64,000 nucleotides of DNA from Faucicola osloensis_C. Its GTDB lineage: Bacteria > Pseudomonadota > Gammaproteobacteria > Pseudomonadales > Moraxellaceae. The notes under the pieces were generated by a model. It was not told where the DNA came from. It saw only the letters and a program-made list of their open reading frames with translations, and searched no databases. This document shows, in pieces, positions 1 through 8,833 of this stretch; the first letter of the stretch is position 1; each line of letters opens with the position of its first letter. Made by a program: the position numbers and the translations under genes. The DNA lies in NCBI GenBank assembly GCA_019353055.1, contig JABAHL010000002.1:62001-126000 (forward strand). The letters run 5' to 3'.

Positions 1-411
1 ATAGGGTATCAATTAGAAAGGTTATAAAAAGGTAAATCTTAAAAAAGAAAATCTTACACTTCAATAACAATATCATACAGCATTGTTAAACATTATTTAC
101 ATTTTATCAGCTAATTTTGCAGTCGCATAGCGTTATATGTATCAGGCAAGCTTGCCAACCATGATAAAAGCTTTGGGTCACTGGTTAAAAAGTGTTTTCT
201 GATAAATTCATATAACATAAAGATCTGCTTCATTTCGTTAATGTATCATTTTTTAATAATAATTCGCTAAGTCATCAGCTAACTAATAAGTCATAGCGCA
301 TTGTTTTTAAGGAGAAAGAAAATTACCACAGCATTGTCATATTAAGTTACATTTTAATTTCATAATATAGTTTCATACAGAATTATTTATTTAACGTACA
401 GATAAAGGTGT
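1..411. other. AT-rich non-coding leader region
   Basis: I find no convincing reading frame, RNA gene or strong hairpin here. The stretch is AT-rich and ends in the ribosome binding site (AAAGG at about 404-408) of the next gene. The promoter of that gene presumably lies here, but no clear -35/-10 pair stands out. Confidence 0.5.
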
Positions 412-927
412 ATGAAAATGAAAAAATCGACGTTATTAACTAGCTTATTTTTAGCGGGCTCATTCATGGCTTCATCCGCTGTTTTTGCAGATCCTGGTCA
501 TAGTAAAGCTCAATATAAACAAGCTAGAAACTGGAAACAGCAACAAAAACACTATAAAGATGATCGCAAAGAAAACCAACGCTACAACACAAACCATGAT
601 AGAGACCGCGACAGAGGTGATAATAGATACTACGATAGTCGTAGTGGTCGCTACCTAACCCACGATCAGTATCGCCAATTACCCCCAGGTCTGCAAAAAA
701 ATGTCGCACGTGGTAAAGCGGTACCACCAGGCTGGGCAAAAAAATTAGACAATCGTTACTACACAGTCAAGCGATATAATGACCGTAATGTCTATGTGTT
801 AAATAACAATGCTTATCGCCAGGCAAAGGTTATCAGTCGCCCGCGTCCAGGTGAAGTGCGCCTACGTGTTGACAACCGCGTACTTGATGTTCTTGAAGCG
901 ACACGTGTTATTTTAAATGTGCTTTAA
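412..927 (+). CDS. Secreted CigR/RcnB-like basic protein
   Basis: A small exported protein. Residues 1-26 form a classical Sec signal peptide (Lys-rich start, hydrophobic core, cleavage after SSAVFA). The mature N-terminal part is very rich in Asp, Arg, Asn, Tyr and Lys and looks disordered. The C-terminal half has the motif LPPGLQKNVARGKAVPPGW, typical of the CigR/RcnB-like periplasmic family, in which LPPG..K..ARGK.LPPGW recurs. A short beta-rich end follows (VRLRVDNRVLDVL). ATG 418 has better spacing to AAAGG than ATG 412, so the protein may start at Met3. It is monocistronic, closed by a terminator 30 bp downstream. The molecular function is unknown; RcnB in E. coli is linked to nickel/cobalt homeostasis, but that should not be carried over. 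Confidence 0.75.
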   Translation: MKMKKSTLLTSLFLAGSFMASSAVFADPGHSKAQYKQARNWKQQQKHYKDDRKENQRYNTNHDRDRDRGDNRYYDSRSGRYLTHDQYRQLPPGLQKNVARGKAVPPGWAKKLDNRYYTVKRYNDRNVYVLNNNAYRQAKVISRPRPGEVRLRVDNRVLDVLEATRVILNVL

Positions 928-958
928 ATAACGCATCATTTTACTGTAGAGTTTGAAG

Positions 959-989
959 AACCCGTCTATTTAGTTAGGCGGGTTTTTTC
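959..989 (+). terminator. Rho-independent terminator of the CigR/RcnB-like gene
   Basis: An 8-bp stem (AACCCGTC with GGCGGGTT, one G-T pair) with a 10-nt loop is followed by a run of T. It sits just after the stop codon at 927 and before the convergent gene. Confidence 0.85.
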
Positions 990-1006
990 TTATTTACCCA
1001 TAGCAA

Positions 1007-2068
1007 TTATTTGTCTATTTTTCGCTCGGGTGTAGTATCAACGTTAATCGCGCCTTTCAATAGTTCAGGATTTAGTGTTAAGCCTTGTGCTTGTGCGTGT
1101 TTTGGGCTCACGTATAAAGTTAATTGGTTCATCACTTCGGGTTTAACTTGATTGACAGGTGTACCATCCAAAATTTTACCTACCATTTTGCCTGTGGTGC
1201 GCCCAAAGTCATAATCATTGACACCGAGTGCTGCCGTAGCACCTCGGCGGACGCTAAACTCATCGGAGGCGATGATGGGAAGTTTTAGTGCATTGGCTGA
1301 TTGCACCATTGATTCAAATGCCGACGCCACATTATTGTCCATTGAGGTATAAATCAACTGGGCTTTGCCGCCAAGACTATTAGTTGCCATGGCAATATCA
1401 GTCGGACGGTTGGCAGGGATATCCACTAAGTTCATGCCACGTTTTGGTAGCGTAATGCTGAGTTTATCGCGCAGCGCCACCGAATTCATTTCACCTGCGC
1501 TAAACACATAGCCAATGGATTTGGCTGACGGCATGATTTTTTGCATAAAGTCTAGCTGCGGTGCTAACGGTAATTGGCTGGATAAACCTGTGATGTTGGG
1601 CTGAGTCGGGGTGTTTTGTTGAGTAATGAGCTTGGCAGCCACAGGATCTGACACCGCTGTATAAACAATCGGTATCTCTTTGCTAGCAGCAGCCAACGAC
1701 TGTGCAGTAGGGGTGGAGATTGCCACGATGGCATCAGGTTTATCCGCGACAAATTGTTTGGAGATTTGTCCTGCCGTTGCCGTATTGCCTTGTGCTGACT
1801 GAAAATTTACGGTTAGATTTTGCCCTTTTATATACCCTTCAGCAGCCAATTCATCAATGATACCTTGGCGAATGGCGTCGAGCGATGGGTGTGCCACAAT
1901 CGCAGAAATGGCGATGGTTTTATTGGGTTTTTGGCTGGCAGTGGCTGAGGGGTTGCTAGCCGTGTCCATAGAGGCTTGCGCGGCTGGCTTCTGAGGTGAG
2001 CAGGCGGCTAAAGATAATCCAACAATAGCGCAAAGAGCGGATAATTGACCGTGTGTTGTTGACAACAT
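1007..2068 (-). CDS. ABC transporter substrate-binding lipoprotein (TrpX/PF04392 type)
   Basis: A periplasmic solute-binding lipoprotein of the ABC_sub_bind family. The N-terminal signal ends in a lipobox (LSLAAC, Cys about residue 22 from ATG 2068), so the mature protein should be lipid-anchored. The body has the two-lobe pattern of this family (IVAHPSLDAIRQGIIDEL..., VAISTPTAQSLAAA, PIVYTAVSDPVAAKLI, ...LPIIASDEFSVRRGATAALGVNDYDFGRTTGKMV). Relatives bind aromatic amino acids or similar small ligands; the ligand here cannot be read from sequence. I chose ATG 2068 because GGGGAA lies 5 nt upstream; an in-frame TTG at 2080 is the alternative. No permease or ATPase gene lies next to it, so it is an orphan binding protein in this window. 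Confidence 0.82.
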   Translation of the reverse strand: MLSTTHGQLSALCAIVGLSLAACSPQKPAAQASMDTASNPSATASQKPNKTIAISAIVAHPSLDAIRQGIIDELAAEGYIKGQNLTVNFQSAQGNTATAGQISKQFVADKPDAIVAISTPTAQSLAAASKEIPIVYTAVSDPVAAKLITQQNTPTQPNITGLSSQLPLAPQLDFMQKIMPSAKSIGYVFSAGEMNSVALRDKLSITLPKRGMNLVDIPANRPTDIAMATNSLGGKAQLIYTSMDNNVASAFESMVQSANALKLPIIASDEFSVRRGATAALGVNDYDFGRTTGKMVGKILDGTPVNQVKPEVMNQLTLYVSPKHAQAQGLTLNPELLKGAINVDTTPERKIDK

Positions 2069-2500
2069 AGCATTCCCCAATAATCAAACTTGTTTTGTGA
2101 GTCGAGTATATCATTTCAATGTACTAGTTTACTATAACATAAATAAAAGTTTGCGACTATGGCTAAGTTTTTATGGATTAAAAGGTTTTATAAACGCTTG
2201 ATAAATAGTAGCTTATTAACAAAACCTGTCATGAATACCACTATATGCGTATGCTTAATTACATAAAGTCCGTAATTGAAACATAATGTATAAATGTTTT
2301 TGAATATTTCATGAAATTGTCATAATAAAATGGTATGAAAATCTTTCGATATCTTTTAGAATAGGACTTCTACTCGCAGCATTATTTATCTTTTTTAAAC
2401 GATTCGTTGCAGCGTTGATTAAGTTAAACATGTCTGTGCTTAGTAAAGGTAAATGATTCACAGATGGGATCATCGTACACTAACTCAACAAGGAGGCTAT
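2069..2500. other. Intergenic region, no supported gene
   Basis: AT-rich. One hydrophobic open stretch (about 2330-2455) lacks a usable start codon, so I do not call it. The region presumably holds the divergent promoters of the lipoprotein gene and the small gene at 2501. Confidence 0.4.
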
Positions 2501-2662
2501 ATGAACTCATCAAACTTGATGGCAGGCGTATTAGTAGTTGGTGCTATTCTACCTTCGGCTGAAGCACCCCATTATTGCCAATATAATAAGGCAGCTAATC
2601 CAGTTAGAGCCAATCGAAAATCTATACCTGTTCGCATTAGCGTTAGCAAAAGCGACCGTTAA
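2501..2662 (+). CDS. Small hypothetical protein (53 aa)
   Basis: A possible small gene of unknown function. The support is a near-perfect Shine-Dalgarno sequence (AAGGAGG at 2490-2496) 4 nt before ATG 2501, and a strong terminator 45 bp after the stop. The protein has a short hydrophobic N-terminal segment (LMAGVLVVGAIL) and a basic tail. That could be a weak signal or membrane anchor. An upstream in-frame ATG at 2453 would add 16 residues but lacks a ribosome binding site. I recognise no family, and a chance frame is possible. Confidence 0.4.
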   Translation: MNSSNLMAGVLVVGAILPSAEAPHYCQYNKAANPVRANRKSIPVRISVSKSDR

Positions 2663-2705
2663 TCGGGCTACATTATTGATTTTTTGATATTTAGGATAGC
2701 TTAAT

Positions 2706-2738
2706 AAAAAAACCGCTGATGATTACCAGCGGTTTTTT
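2706..2738 (+). terminator. Strong rho-independent terminator (bidirectional)
   Basis: The inverted repeat AAAAACCGCTG / CAGCGGTTTTT with a short loop is followed by T7. It lies between the small gene at 2501 and the convergent metG and has A and T tracts on both sides, so it can serve both. Confidence 0.88.
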
Positions 2739-2791
2739 TATATTTTGACAAAAATGTTTCAAATTATAGCCATCAACCGCAGTTAAGCCCA

Positions 2792-4903
2792 TTAAGCAAG
2801 GGTCGCACCCGCAGGGATATGGTCATCTAAAGTAACCACCGTCAATTGACCGGCTTTCTCAGCCGATAAAATCATACCTTCAGAAATACCAAACTTCATT
2901 TTTCGTGGCGCAAGGTTGGTGACGCAGACCACAGTTTTGCCCACCAATTGTTCAGGGTTATAAAATTTAGCGATACCGCTAAACACATTGCGCGTTTTCA
3001 CATTGCCCTGCGCATCTGTCTCACCCACATCTAGGGTAAATTGCAGCAATTTATCTGCACCTTCCACGTTAGTGCAGGCTAGTACTTTTGCTACTGTCAT
3101 GGTGACTTTGGCGAAGTCATCGATACCAATCAATGCTGTAGCATCAGTGGGTTGTTCGCTAGCGGCGGCTTTGGCTTTGCTCGCGCCCGCTTGCCCATTT
3201 GCTGGTTGATTGGCGATAGCAGGCTGCTTGTTTAAATCTTCTTTTGAGGCGTCCACCATCGCAGCAACTTTATCTTTGTCAACACGCTGCATCAATGGGG
3301 TAAAGGCGTTGATGGTATGTCCGACCAATAACGCATGACGGCTATCAAAATCTAGGCTGTCAACATTGAGAAAAATTCGTGCTTTTTCACACATCAATGG
3401 CAATACAGGGGCAAGATAAACCACCAATTGACGGAAGATATTAAGCGCGACGGTACACACCGCTTGTACTTCAGCTTGTTGACCTTCGACTTTGTTGAGT
3501 GACCACGGTTTTTTGTCATCGATGTACTCATTGGCTTTGTCTGCGCACGCCATAATCAGACGCATGGCTTTGCTAAATTCGCGCGCTTCATAAGCGGCAG
3601 CGATGTCTTCGCCGGCATCAATGATTTGTTGCACCAAAGCAGGCTCGCTGATTGTCAGTGCCAGTTTACTACCATGATTTTTATGGATAAACCCTGCACA
3701 GCGGCTAGCGATATTGACGACTTTACCCACCAAGTCTGAATTGACTTTTTGCATGAAGTCTTCGAGGTCAAGATTGATGTCTTCGACACTGGCTGATAAT
3801 TTGCTAGCAAAGTAGTAACGCAAGTATTCAGGGTCAAGGTTTTGTAAGTAGGTATCGGCTTTGATAAAGGTGCCGCGAGATTTACTCATTTTCTCGCCAT
3901 TGACGGTCAAGAAGCCATGCGCGTTGATGGCAGTGGGGGTTCTAAATCCTGCGCCTTCCAGCATGGCTGGCCAAAACAGCGCGTGGAAATACACAATATC
4001 TTTACCGATAAAGTGATAAACTTCGGTGTTGTTATGATTTTCTTTTGACCAATATTCATCAAAATTTAAGCCTAACTGCGCACCTTGTTGGTCACACAAG
4101 TTTTTGAAACTTGCCATATAACCGACAGGCGCATCCAGCCACACATAAAAATACTTGTCGGGTTCACTGGCTGGGGTGTTTGGGATTTTAAAACCAAAAT
4201 ACGGTGCATCGCGGCTGATATCCCAGTTGGCAAGCCCTGCATCAAACCATTCTTGTAGTTTGTTGGCGATAGAGGTCTGCAGGCGACCTTCTTTACGCGT
4301 CCAATTTTGCAAAAATTCGCTAAAGTTTGGCAGGTTAAAGAAGTAATGGATGGATGATTTTAAAACAGGCGTTGCACCTGAAAGCGTTGAGTAAGGATTT
4401 TTGAGTTCGGTGGCATTGTAGGTGGTGCCGCAGACTTCGCAGTTGTCGCCGTATTGGTCTTTTGCGCCGCATTTTGGGCATTCGCCTTTGACAAAACGGT
4501 CTGCCAAAAACAAGCCTTTTTCTGGGTCATACAGCTGTTCAACTGCTTTGTGCGAGATATGACCGTTTTCATACAAGCGATTATAAATCAGCTGTGAGTA
4601 ATGCTCATTTTCGGGGCTATGGGTTGAGTAGTAGTTGTCAAAATCAACCAAAAATCCTGCAAAATCTTTTTCATGGGAGGCTTTGACATCGGCAATTTGC
4701 TGTTCAGGGGTGACACCGTTGGCTTCTGCTTTGAGCATAATCGCTGTGCCATGGGCATCATCGGCACACACATACGTCACTTGATGACCCAATGATTTCA
4801 TGGCGCGTACCCAAATATCGGTCTGGATGTACTCAACTAAATGCCCCAAATGAATCGGACCATTGGCATAGGGTAGGGCGCTAGTAACTAAAATTTTTCT
4901 CAC
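2792..4903 (-). CDS. metG: Methionyl-tRNA synthetase
   Basis: Charges tRNA-Met with methionine (class I synthetase, cytosolic). Visible signatures are the HIGH-type motif HLGH near residue 19 in LPYANGPIHLGH, the four-Cys zinc knuckle (CPKCGAKDQYGDNCEVCG, about residues 142-159), the KMSKS loop (GEKMSKSRG, about 340), the helical anticodon-binding region, and a C-terminal Trbp111/OB-fold dimerisation domain (about 595-703, beginning IDDFAKVTMTVAKV). At 703 residues it is the long dimeric type, like the E. coli enzyme. A low-complexity Ala/Gln/Lys linker joins the anticodon and OB domains. The start is GTG at 4903. It is divergent from apbC, the same arrangement as metG/mrp in E. coli. Confidence 0.97.
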   Translation of the reverse strand: MRKILVTSALPYANGPIHLGHLVEYIQTDIWVRAMKSLGHQVTYVCADDAHGTAIMLKAEANGVTPEQQIADVKASHEKDFAGFLVDFDNYYSTHSPENEHYSQLIYNRLYENGHISHKAVEQLYDPEKGLFLADRFVKGECPKCGAKDQYGDNCEVCGTTYNATELKNPYSTLSGATPVLKSSIHYFFNLPNFSEFLQNWTRKEGRLQTSIANKLQEWFDAGLANWDISRDAPYFGFKIPNTPASEPDKYFYVWLDAPVGYMASFKNLCDQQGAQLGLNFDEYWSKENHNNTEVYHFIGKDIVYFHALFWPAMLEGAGFRTPTAINAHGFLTVNGEKMSKSRGTFIKADTYLQNLDPEYLRYYFASKLSASVEDINLDLEDFMQKVNSDLVGKVVNIASRCAGFIHKNHGSKLALTISEPALVQQIIDAGEDIAAAYEAREFSKAMRLIMACADKANEYIDDKKPWSLNKVEGQQAEVQAVCTVALNIFRQLVVYLAPVLPLMCEKARIFLNVDSLDFDSRHALLVGHTINAFTPLMQRVDKDKVAAMVDASKEDLNKQPAIANQPANGQAGASKAKAAASEQPTDATALIGIDDFAKVTMTVAKVLACTNVEGADKLLQFTLDVGETDAQGNVKTRNVFSGIAKFYNPEQLVGKTVVCVTNLAPRKMKFGISEGMILSAEKAGQLTVVTLDDHIPAGATLA

Positions 4904-5115
4904 AATACACCTGTTATTGATTTGTTTAAAAAAATGTCATTATTGCTGTATGATAGCTTAAATCGCATCATTTCCCAACCAATGGGCATCAATCAAACAA
5001 GAAAAATTACTTTTCATACAGATATGTTCAATCTGTCTCTGTGAAAATTGGCAATAAACCCCACTTAACAGTGGTTAAAATCGTTAAAATAACAACATTG
5101 GGGTAAGCAACTATC

Positions 5116-6342
5116 ATGTTCAACTTTATCAAACCAAAAACCGTGGCAACAGTAGATGAGTCCACGCTTAATCAGTTATTTGATGACTACCGCGTTAATA
5201 ACCAGCCAATTCGCCACTATGTCAAAGGGGTTAAACAGCAAAGTAATAGTCTGACATTGGATTTGCGCTTGCCCGATGATTGCAATCCTGAACAAATCCA
5301 TCATGATTTGAGCCAAAAGCTGCATATTCATGGGGTCAGTGAAGTGAATATGAATATTACCTTGTTTGACAGCAGTACTGCGCCAAAACCTACGACCAAA
5401 GGCAGTGGCTCAACCCTACCCAAAACCACCAATGCCATGCCACCTGTCACTCAAACCGCGCCACAAAGTGACAAATTAGTCACAGAAACCCCTGAACCTG
5501 CGATTGCCAAAAAAGCCACCACCCAAGCAGAATTAACACCGCATCCACGCATTGAGCATATTATTGTGGTGGCTTCGGGTAAAGGCGGCGTTGGTAAATC
5601 GACGACGACAGTGAATATCGCCTTAGCGCTGCAAAAACTGGGCAAACGCGTGGGCGTGCTGGATGCGGATATCTATGGTCCAAGTATTCCAAGTATGCTT
5701 GGCGTGGCAGGTCAGCAGCCGCAGCTGGAGCATGAGCAATTCGTACCGATTGCAGCGCAAGGTATGCCGATGCTATCTATTGGTAGCTTGTTGAGCGATG
5801 ACACTACCCCGATTGCTTGGCGCGGTGCCAAAGCGACAGGCGCACTGATGCAACTTTACAACCAAACCAACTGGCCAAATCTTGATTATTTGGTGATTGA
5901 TATGCCACCTGGGACGGGGGATATTCAGTTGACGCTCGCCCAACGTATTCCTGTGACCGGTGCGGTGATTGTGACCACCCCCCAACATATTGCCTTACTC
6001 GATGCGCAAAAAGGCATTGAGATGTTCCGCAAAACCCATATCCCTGTGCTGGGCGTGGTAGAAAATATGGCGCTGCATACTTGTAGCAGCTGTGGGCATA
6101 CCGAAGCGATTTTTGGTGAAGGTGGCGGGGATAAAATGGCAGCACAGTATCAAGTGCCACTATTGGGGCAATTACCACTGGCAAAAGGCATCCGCGAGCA
6201 AGCCGATAAGGGCGAGCCGTCCGTGATTGCCAATCAAGGCGCAGGCGATGAATTTGCCGACTATTATCTCAATATCGCTAAAAATATCGAAGCCAATATC
6301 GCCAAATTTGCCAAACCGCATGATAATAATCGGATTTTTTAA
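5116..6342 (+). CDS. apbC: Iron-sulfur cluster carrier protein ApbC/Mrp
   Basis: A P-loop NTPase that carries and transfers [4Fe-4S] clusters to apoproteins. The N-terminal ~80 residues form a DUF59/MIP18-like domain. A Pro/Thr-rich linker (about 85-145) precedes the ATPase domain, which has the deviant Walker A GKGGVGKST (about 156-164), switch motif DADIYGPS and Walker B-like VIDMPPGTGD. The CxxC cluster ligands appear as CSSC (about residue 323). At 408 residues it is slightly longer than E. coli Mrp because of the linker. It starts at ATG 5116 after a 212-bp intergenic region shared with divergent metG. Confidence 0.95.
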   Translation: MFNFIKPKTVATVDESTLNQLFDDYRVNNQPIRHYVKGVKQQSNSLTLDLRLPDDCNPEQIHHDLSQKLHIHGVSEVNMNITLFDSSTAPKPTTKGSGSTLPKTTNAMPPVTQTAPQSDKLVTETPEPAIAKKATTQAELTPHPRIEHIIVVASGKGGVGKSTTTVNIALALQKLGKRVGVLDADIYGPSIPSMLGVAGQQPQLEHEQFVPIAAQGMPMLSIGSLLSDDTTPIAWRGAKATGALMQLYNQTNWPNLDYLVIDMPPGTGDIQLTLAQRIPVTGAVIVTTPQHIALLDAQKGIEMFRKTHIPVLGVVENMALHTCSSCGHTEAIFGEGGGDKMAAQYQVPLLGQLPLAKGIREQADKGEPSVIANQGAGDEFADYYLNIAKNIEANIAKFAKPHDNNRIF

Positions 6343-6357
6343 AATATTGAGAAGAGA

Positions 6358-7017
6358 ATGACTATTCAAGTATCTCAAAACGAGCTTAATTCTATTCGTA
6401 AATATTGCATTTTGCTTGAAGAGATTAAGCTTAGAATAAACTCAGTTATGGAAATTATTGATGAAAGAAAAAATAAAGAACAAAATCTAAATATGGAAGA
6501 AATGATTCAATTTCATATGAAAACTGAGTTTATTTGTCTTCAAATTAGAAAAATTTTAGAGCTTATAATTTTTGGAACCATGGTTGCTAATCAAGAAGTT
6601 TATAAAAAAACTTACTCAGATTTTAAAAATCATTGGAATGTTAGGAAAATTATGAGAAAAATTGAAATTATAAATAAAAACTATTATCCGATAGCTATGT
6701 CGTTTGGGGATAGTAAATTGAATGATGATGGAATAAATTATACTCATGAATTAAATGTGTTGAATACAGAATTTTTGACTAAAGAAGAGTTTATAAAATT
6801 ATACGATAAGTGTTCAGAAATTATTCATTCACCTAATCCTTTTCAAAATAATCATTTGATTAATTTTGAAAAAACTTTGGAAGATTGGATGTATAAGATT
6901 GTTTCTCTAATTTATATTCATCAAATCAAATTAGTTAATAGCAAACATACGTGGTTAATTACATTAAATTATTCTCCAAATGGAAAGATTAATGTACAAC
7001 TCTTAGACCCAGTTTGA
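6358..7017 (+). CDS. AT-rich hypothetical protein, possibly HEPN-like
   Basis: Function not recognised. The 219-residue protein is helix-rich and loaded with Ile, Asn, Lys and Glu. Its codons are clearly more AT-rich than those of either neighbour, which suggests recent transfer. It starts 15 bp after the apbC stop with a GAGAAGAG ribosome binding site, so it may be read through from apbC. The segment LYDKCSEIIHSPNPF (about residues 146-160) resembles the conserved core of HEPN-type helical proteins, in which a polar residue four to six positions before His forms the RNase motif. Here the position is occupied by Lys/Cys rather than Arg, so catalysis is doubtful. There is no signal peptide or membrane helix. 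A defence or accessory role is only inference. Confidence 0.7.
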   Translation: MTIQVSQNELNSIRKYCILLEEIKLRINSVMEIIDERKNKEQNLNMEEMIQFHMKTEFICLQIRKILELIIFGTMVANQEVYKKTYSDFKNHWNVRKIMRKIEIINKNYYPIAMSFGDSKLNDDGINYTHELNVLNTEFLTKEEFIKLYDKCSEIIHSPNPFQNNHLINFEKTLEDWMYKIVSLIYIHQIKLVNSKHTWLITLNYSPNGKINVQLLDPV

Positions 7018-7060
7018 TTACTTACAAGAACTCCTTTTAATAGAGAATTATCCAAGCTTA

Positions 7061-8386
7061 TTAAACCAACAATTTGCTCAAATCTAAATTTTGGTAGTTT
7101 CTATCATTTTTTAAATTATAAAATTGATTGAATGTCGCTTGATAACCACTACCCACATTGTCAAGCGTGACAGGCACACCGAGCGGAAAATTAATGCGTC
7201 TTGCCACATGTCCAAAGGGAAAATCGGTGTAGATGGGTCGCCCTGTCGCTTGTTGGATGGTACGGATGACGGTATCAAAGGTGTAATCACCATTGTAAGC
7301 ATCACTGATACCGCTAAAATTAAATTTGCCCAGCACAATCGCTTGCTGTTTTGCCACAATACCTGATAATACCAAGGTTTGTAGCATACGCTCGATACGG
7401 TACGGCTGCTCACCGGTATCTTCCAAAAACAAAATCCCATTGTCGACAGTTGGCATATACGGCGTGCCTACCATTGCAGATAACACACTAAGATTACCGC
7501 CCCAAAAGGTGCCTTTTATCGGCTTAGCCAAAGGACGAGCACTGTCACGATAAAGCTGAGCTTCTGGCACTTGGATACTTAGCTGGTTTTGGGTGCAAAG
7601 GTTGATAAAACTTTGGATGGTATCGGTATTCACTTCTGTTTTGCCAAAGTCACTACTGAGCATTGCCCCTGCCACATAGGGAAGATGACCTTTGGCGTAC
7701 ATGGCAAGCTGCAACGCAGTAAAATCACTAAATCCCATCAGCAGTGTGCCACGCTCTTTGAGTTTTTGCGTCAGCATTCGCCACTGCTGATCACTTAGTT
7801 TGTTGAGTAAACGCATCGCGCCATAGCCGCCGCGCACGCCGAGTAATACCTTAGGCAGCTCATGTACAGGTCGATTAAGTAATGCGGTAATATCGCCCAA
7901 GCGCTCACTGTCTGAACCTGCAAAACGCAAATAACGGCGGCTAATCACTTCTGGATTGTCGATATAAAATCCCGCTTGGGTGAGTCGGTGAATCGCCAGT
8001 AAGTTACGCTGCTCATCACTACCAAATCCCGATGGCGCTACCAGATGGAGGTGGACACCGCGACCTTTGAGGGCTTCACAATTGGCTTTGATGGTCGCAA
8101 AGTCCCATTGGGGCCATTGGTGATTGATGGGCATTGTTTCCATGGGCGTATTGCCATTGGGCATAGCGTTTGGCTCGCCAAAAGCCATGTTATTAGGGTC
8201 ATTGTTTGACCCATACCGCTGTGAAGGTTGGCTAATCACTTGCCCGCCAATGGTCAAATCTGCTTTTGCACCCGTTACCGTCGCTGCCGATATCGCTATC
8301 CCTGTCTTTAGCAGTCGGCGCCGCGTCAAGCCAGCCAAGTGGGTGGTAGTCATGGGGGCGTGAGTATTCGCCATTTTTTGAGACAT
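7061..8386 (-). CDS. LD-carboxypeptidase family protein (peptidase S66), Tat-exported
   Basis: A member of the S66 family that cleaves the L,D bond at the end of murein tetrapeptides. The catalytic Ser lies in the nucleophile elbow GFSDFT (about residue 220). Glu is in FLEDTGEQPYRIERML and His in PFGHVARR near the C-terminus. Family motifs GVRGGYGAMRLL and GGNLSVL are also present. The N-terminus has TRRRLLKTGIAISAATVTGAKA (about 20-45), a twin-arginine signal, so the enzyme should act in the periplasm; the classical LdcA enzymes are cytosolic. ATG 8386 follows GGATAATAA; a TTG at 8398 is in frame upstream. It lies tail-to-tail with the AT-rich gene. Confidence 0.85.
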   Translation of the reverse strand: MSQKMANTHAPMTTTHLAGLTRRRLLKTGIAISAATVTGAKADLTIGGQVISQPSQRYGSNNDPNNMAFGEPNAMPNGNTPMETMPINHQWPQWDFATIKANCEALKGRGVHLHLVAPSGFGSDEQRNLLAIHRLTQAGFYIDNPEVISRRYLRFAGSDSERLGDITALLNRPVHELPKVLLGVRGGYGAMRLLNKLSDQQWRMLTQKLKERGTLLMGFSDFTALQLAMYAKGHLPYVAGAMLSSDFGKTEVNTDTIQSFINLCTQNQLSIQVPEAQLYRDSARPLAKPIKGTFWGGNLSVLSAMVGTPYMPTVDNGILFLEDTGEQPYRIERMLQTLVLSGIVAKQQAIVLGKFNFSGISDAYNGDYTFDTVIRTIQQATGRPIYTDFPFGHVARRINFPLGVPVTLDNVGSGYQATFNQFYNLKNDRNYQNLDLSKLLV

Positions 8387-8446
8387 TTTATTATCCAAAC
8401 AAATTCATCGACTTACAAAAATCATGGTTCAACTAATCGGGTATGT

Positions 8447-8734
8447 TTAATCAGGTATGTTCATCTTGTTGTTGGTATCTGCCGAGATACCATAATAAAA
8501 AACCCCTGTCGCCACCAAGCTCGATACCAATACAAACATCATATCAAGCGCAGCTTTGTGCATAACATATAAATTCAATAGCGCAAAGACCACGAGCGCG
8601 ATGACAAAAAAAACCGCCGCGTATTGCCATTTTTTATTATTTGGGAGGGGTGTGCCTTTGTATCGAAAATGACGAATACTAAAGCCACTAGCGTATGCCA
8701 CCAAGCCCAGCACTAACCATGCAAAAAAATTCAT
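8447..8734 (-). CDS. Small inner-membrane protein, unknown function
   Basis: A 95-residue protein with three predicted membrane helices (about 1-18, 38-58, 64-84), joined by a basic loop (RHFRYKGTPLPNNKKW). I do not recognise a characterised family. It lies 60 bp upstream of the LD-carboxypeptidase gene on the same strand, and the two may be cotranscribed. The ATG start gives a hydrophobic N-terminus (MNFFAWLVLGLVAYASGF) that acts as the first helix. Confidence 0.65.
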   Translation of the reverse strand: MNFFAWLVLGLVAYASGFSIRHFRYKGTPLPNNKKWQYAAVFFVIALVVFALLNLYVMHKAALDMMFVLVSSLVATGVFYYGISADTNNKMNIPD

Positions 8735-8833
8735 CGCTTATTCTCTATCAATCGTTTGGGGTTAAAATTTGGATGAGATGTATTAACTCAAGCATCAAAT
8801 CAAGCTCATCAAATCAAGCAATAACTCAGGTCA

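Noticed and set aside
2330..2455. Hydrophobic open stretch before the small gene at 2501
   Set aside because: No usable start codon in frame and no ribosome binding site, so a gene cannot be supported.
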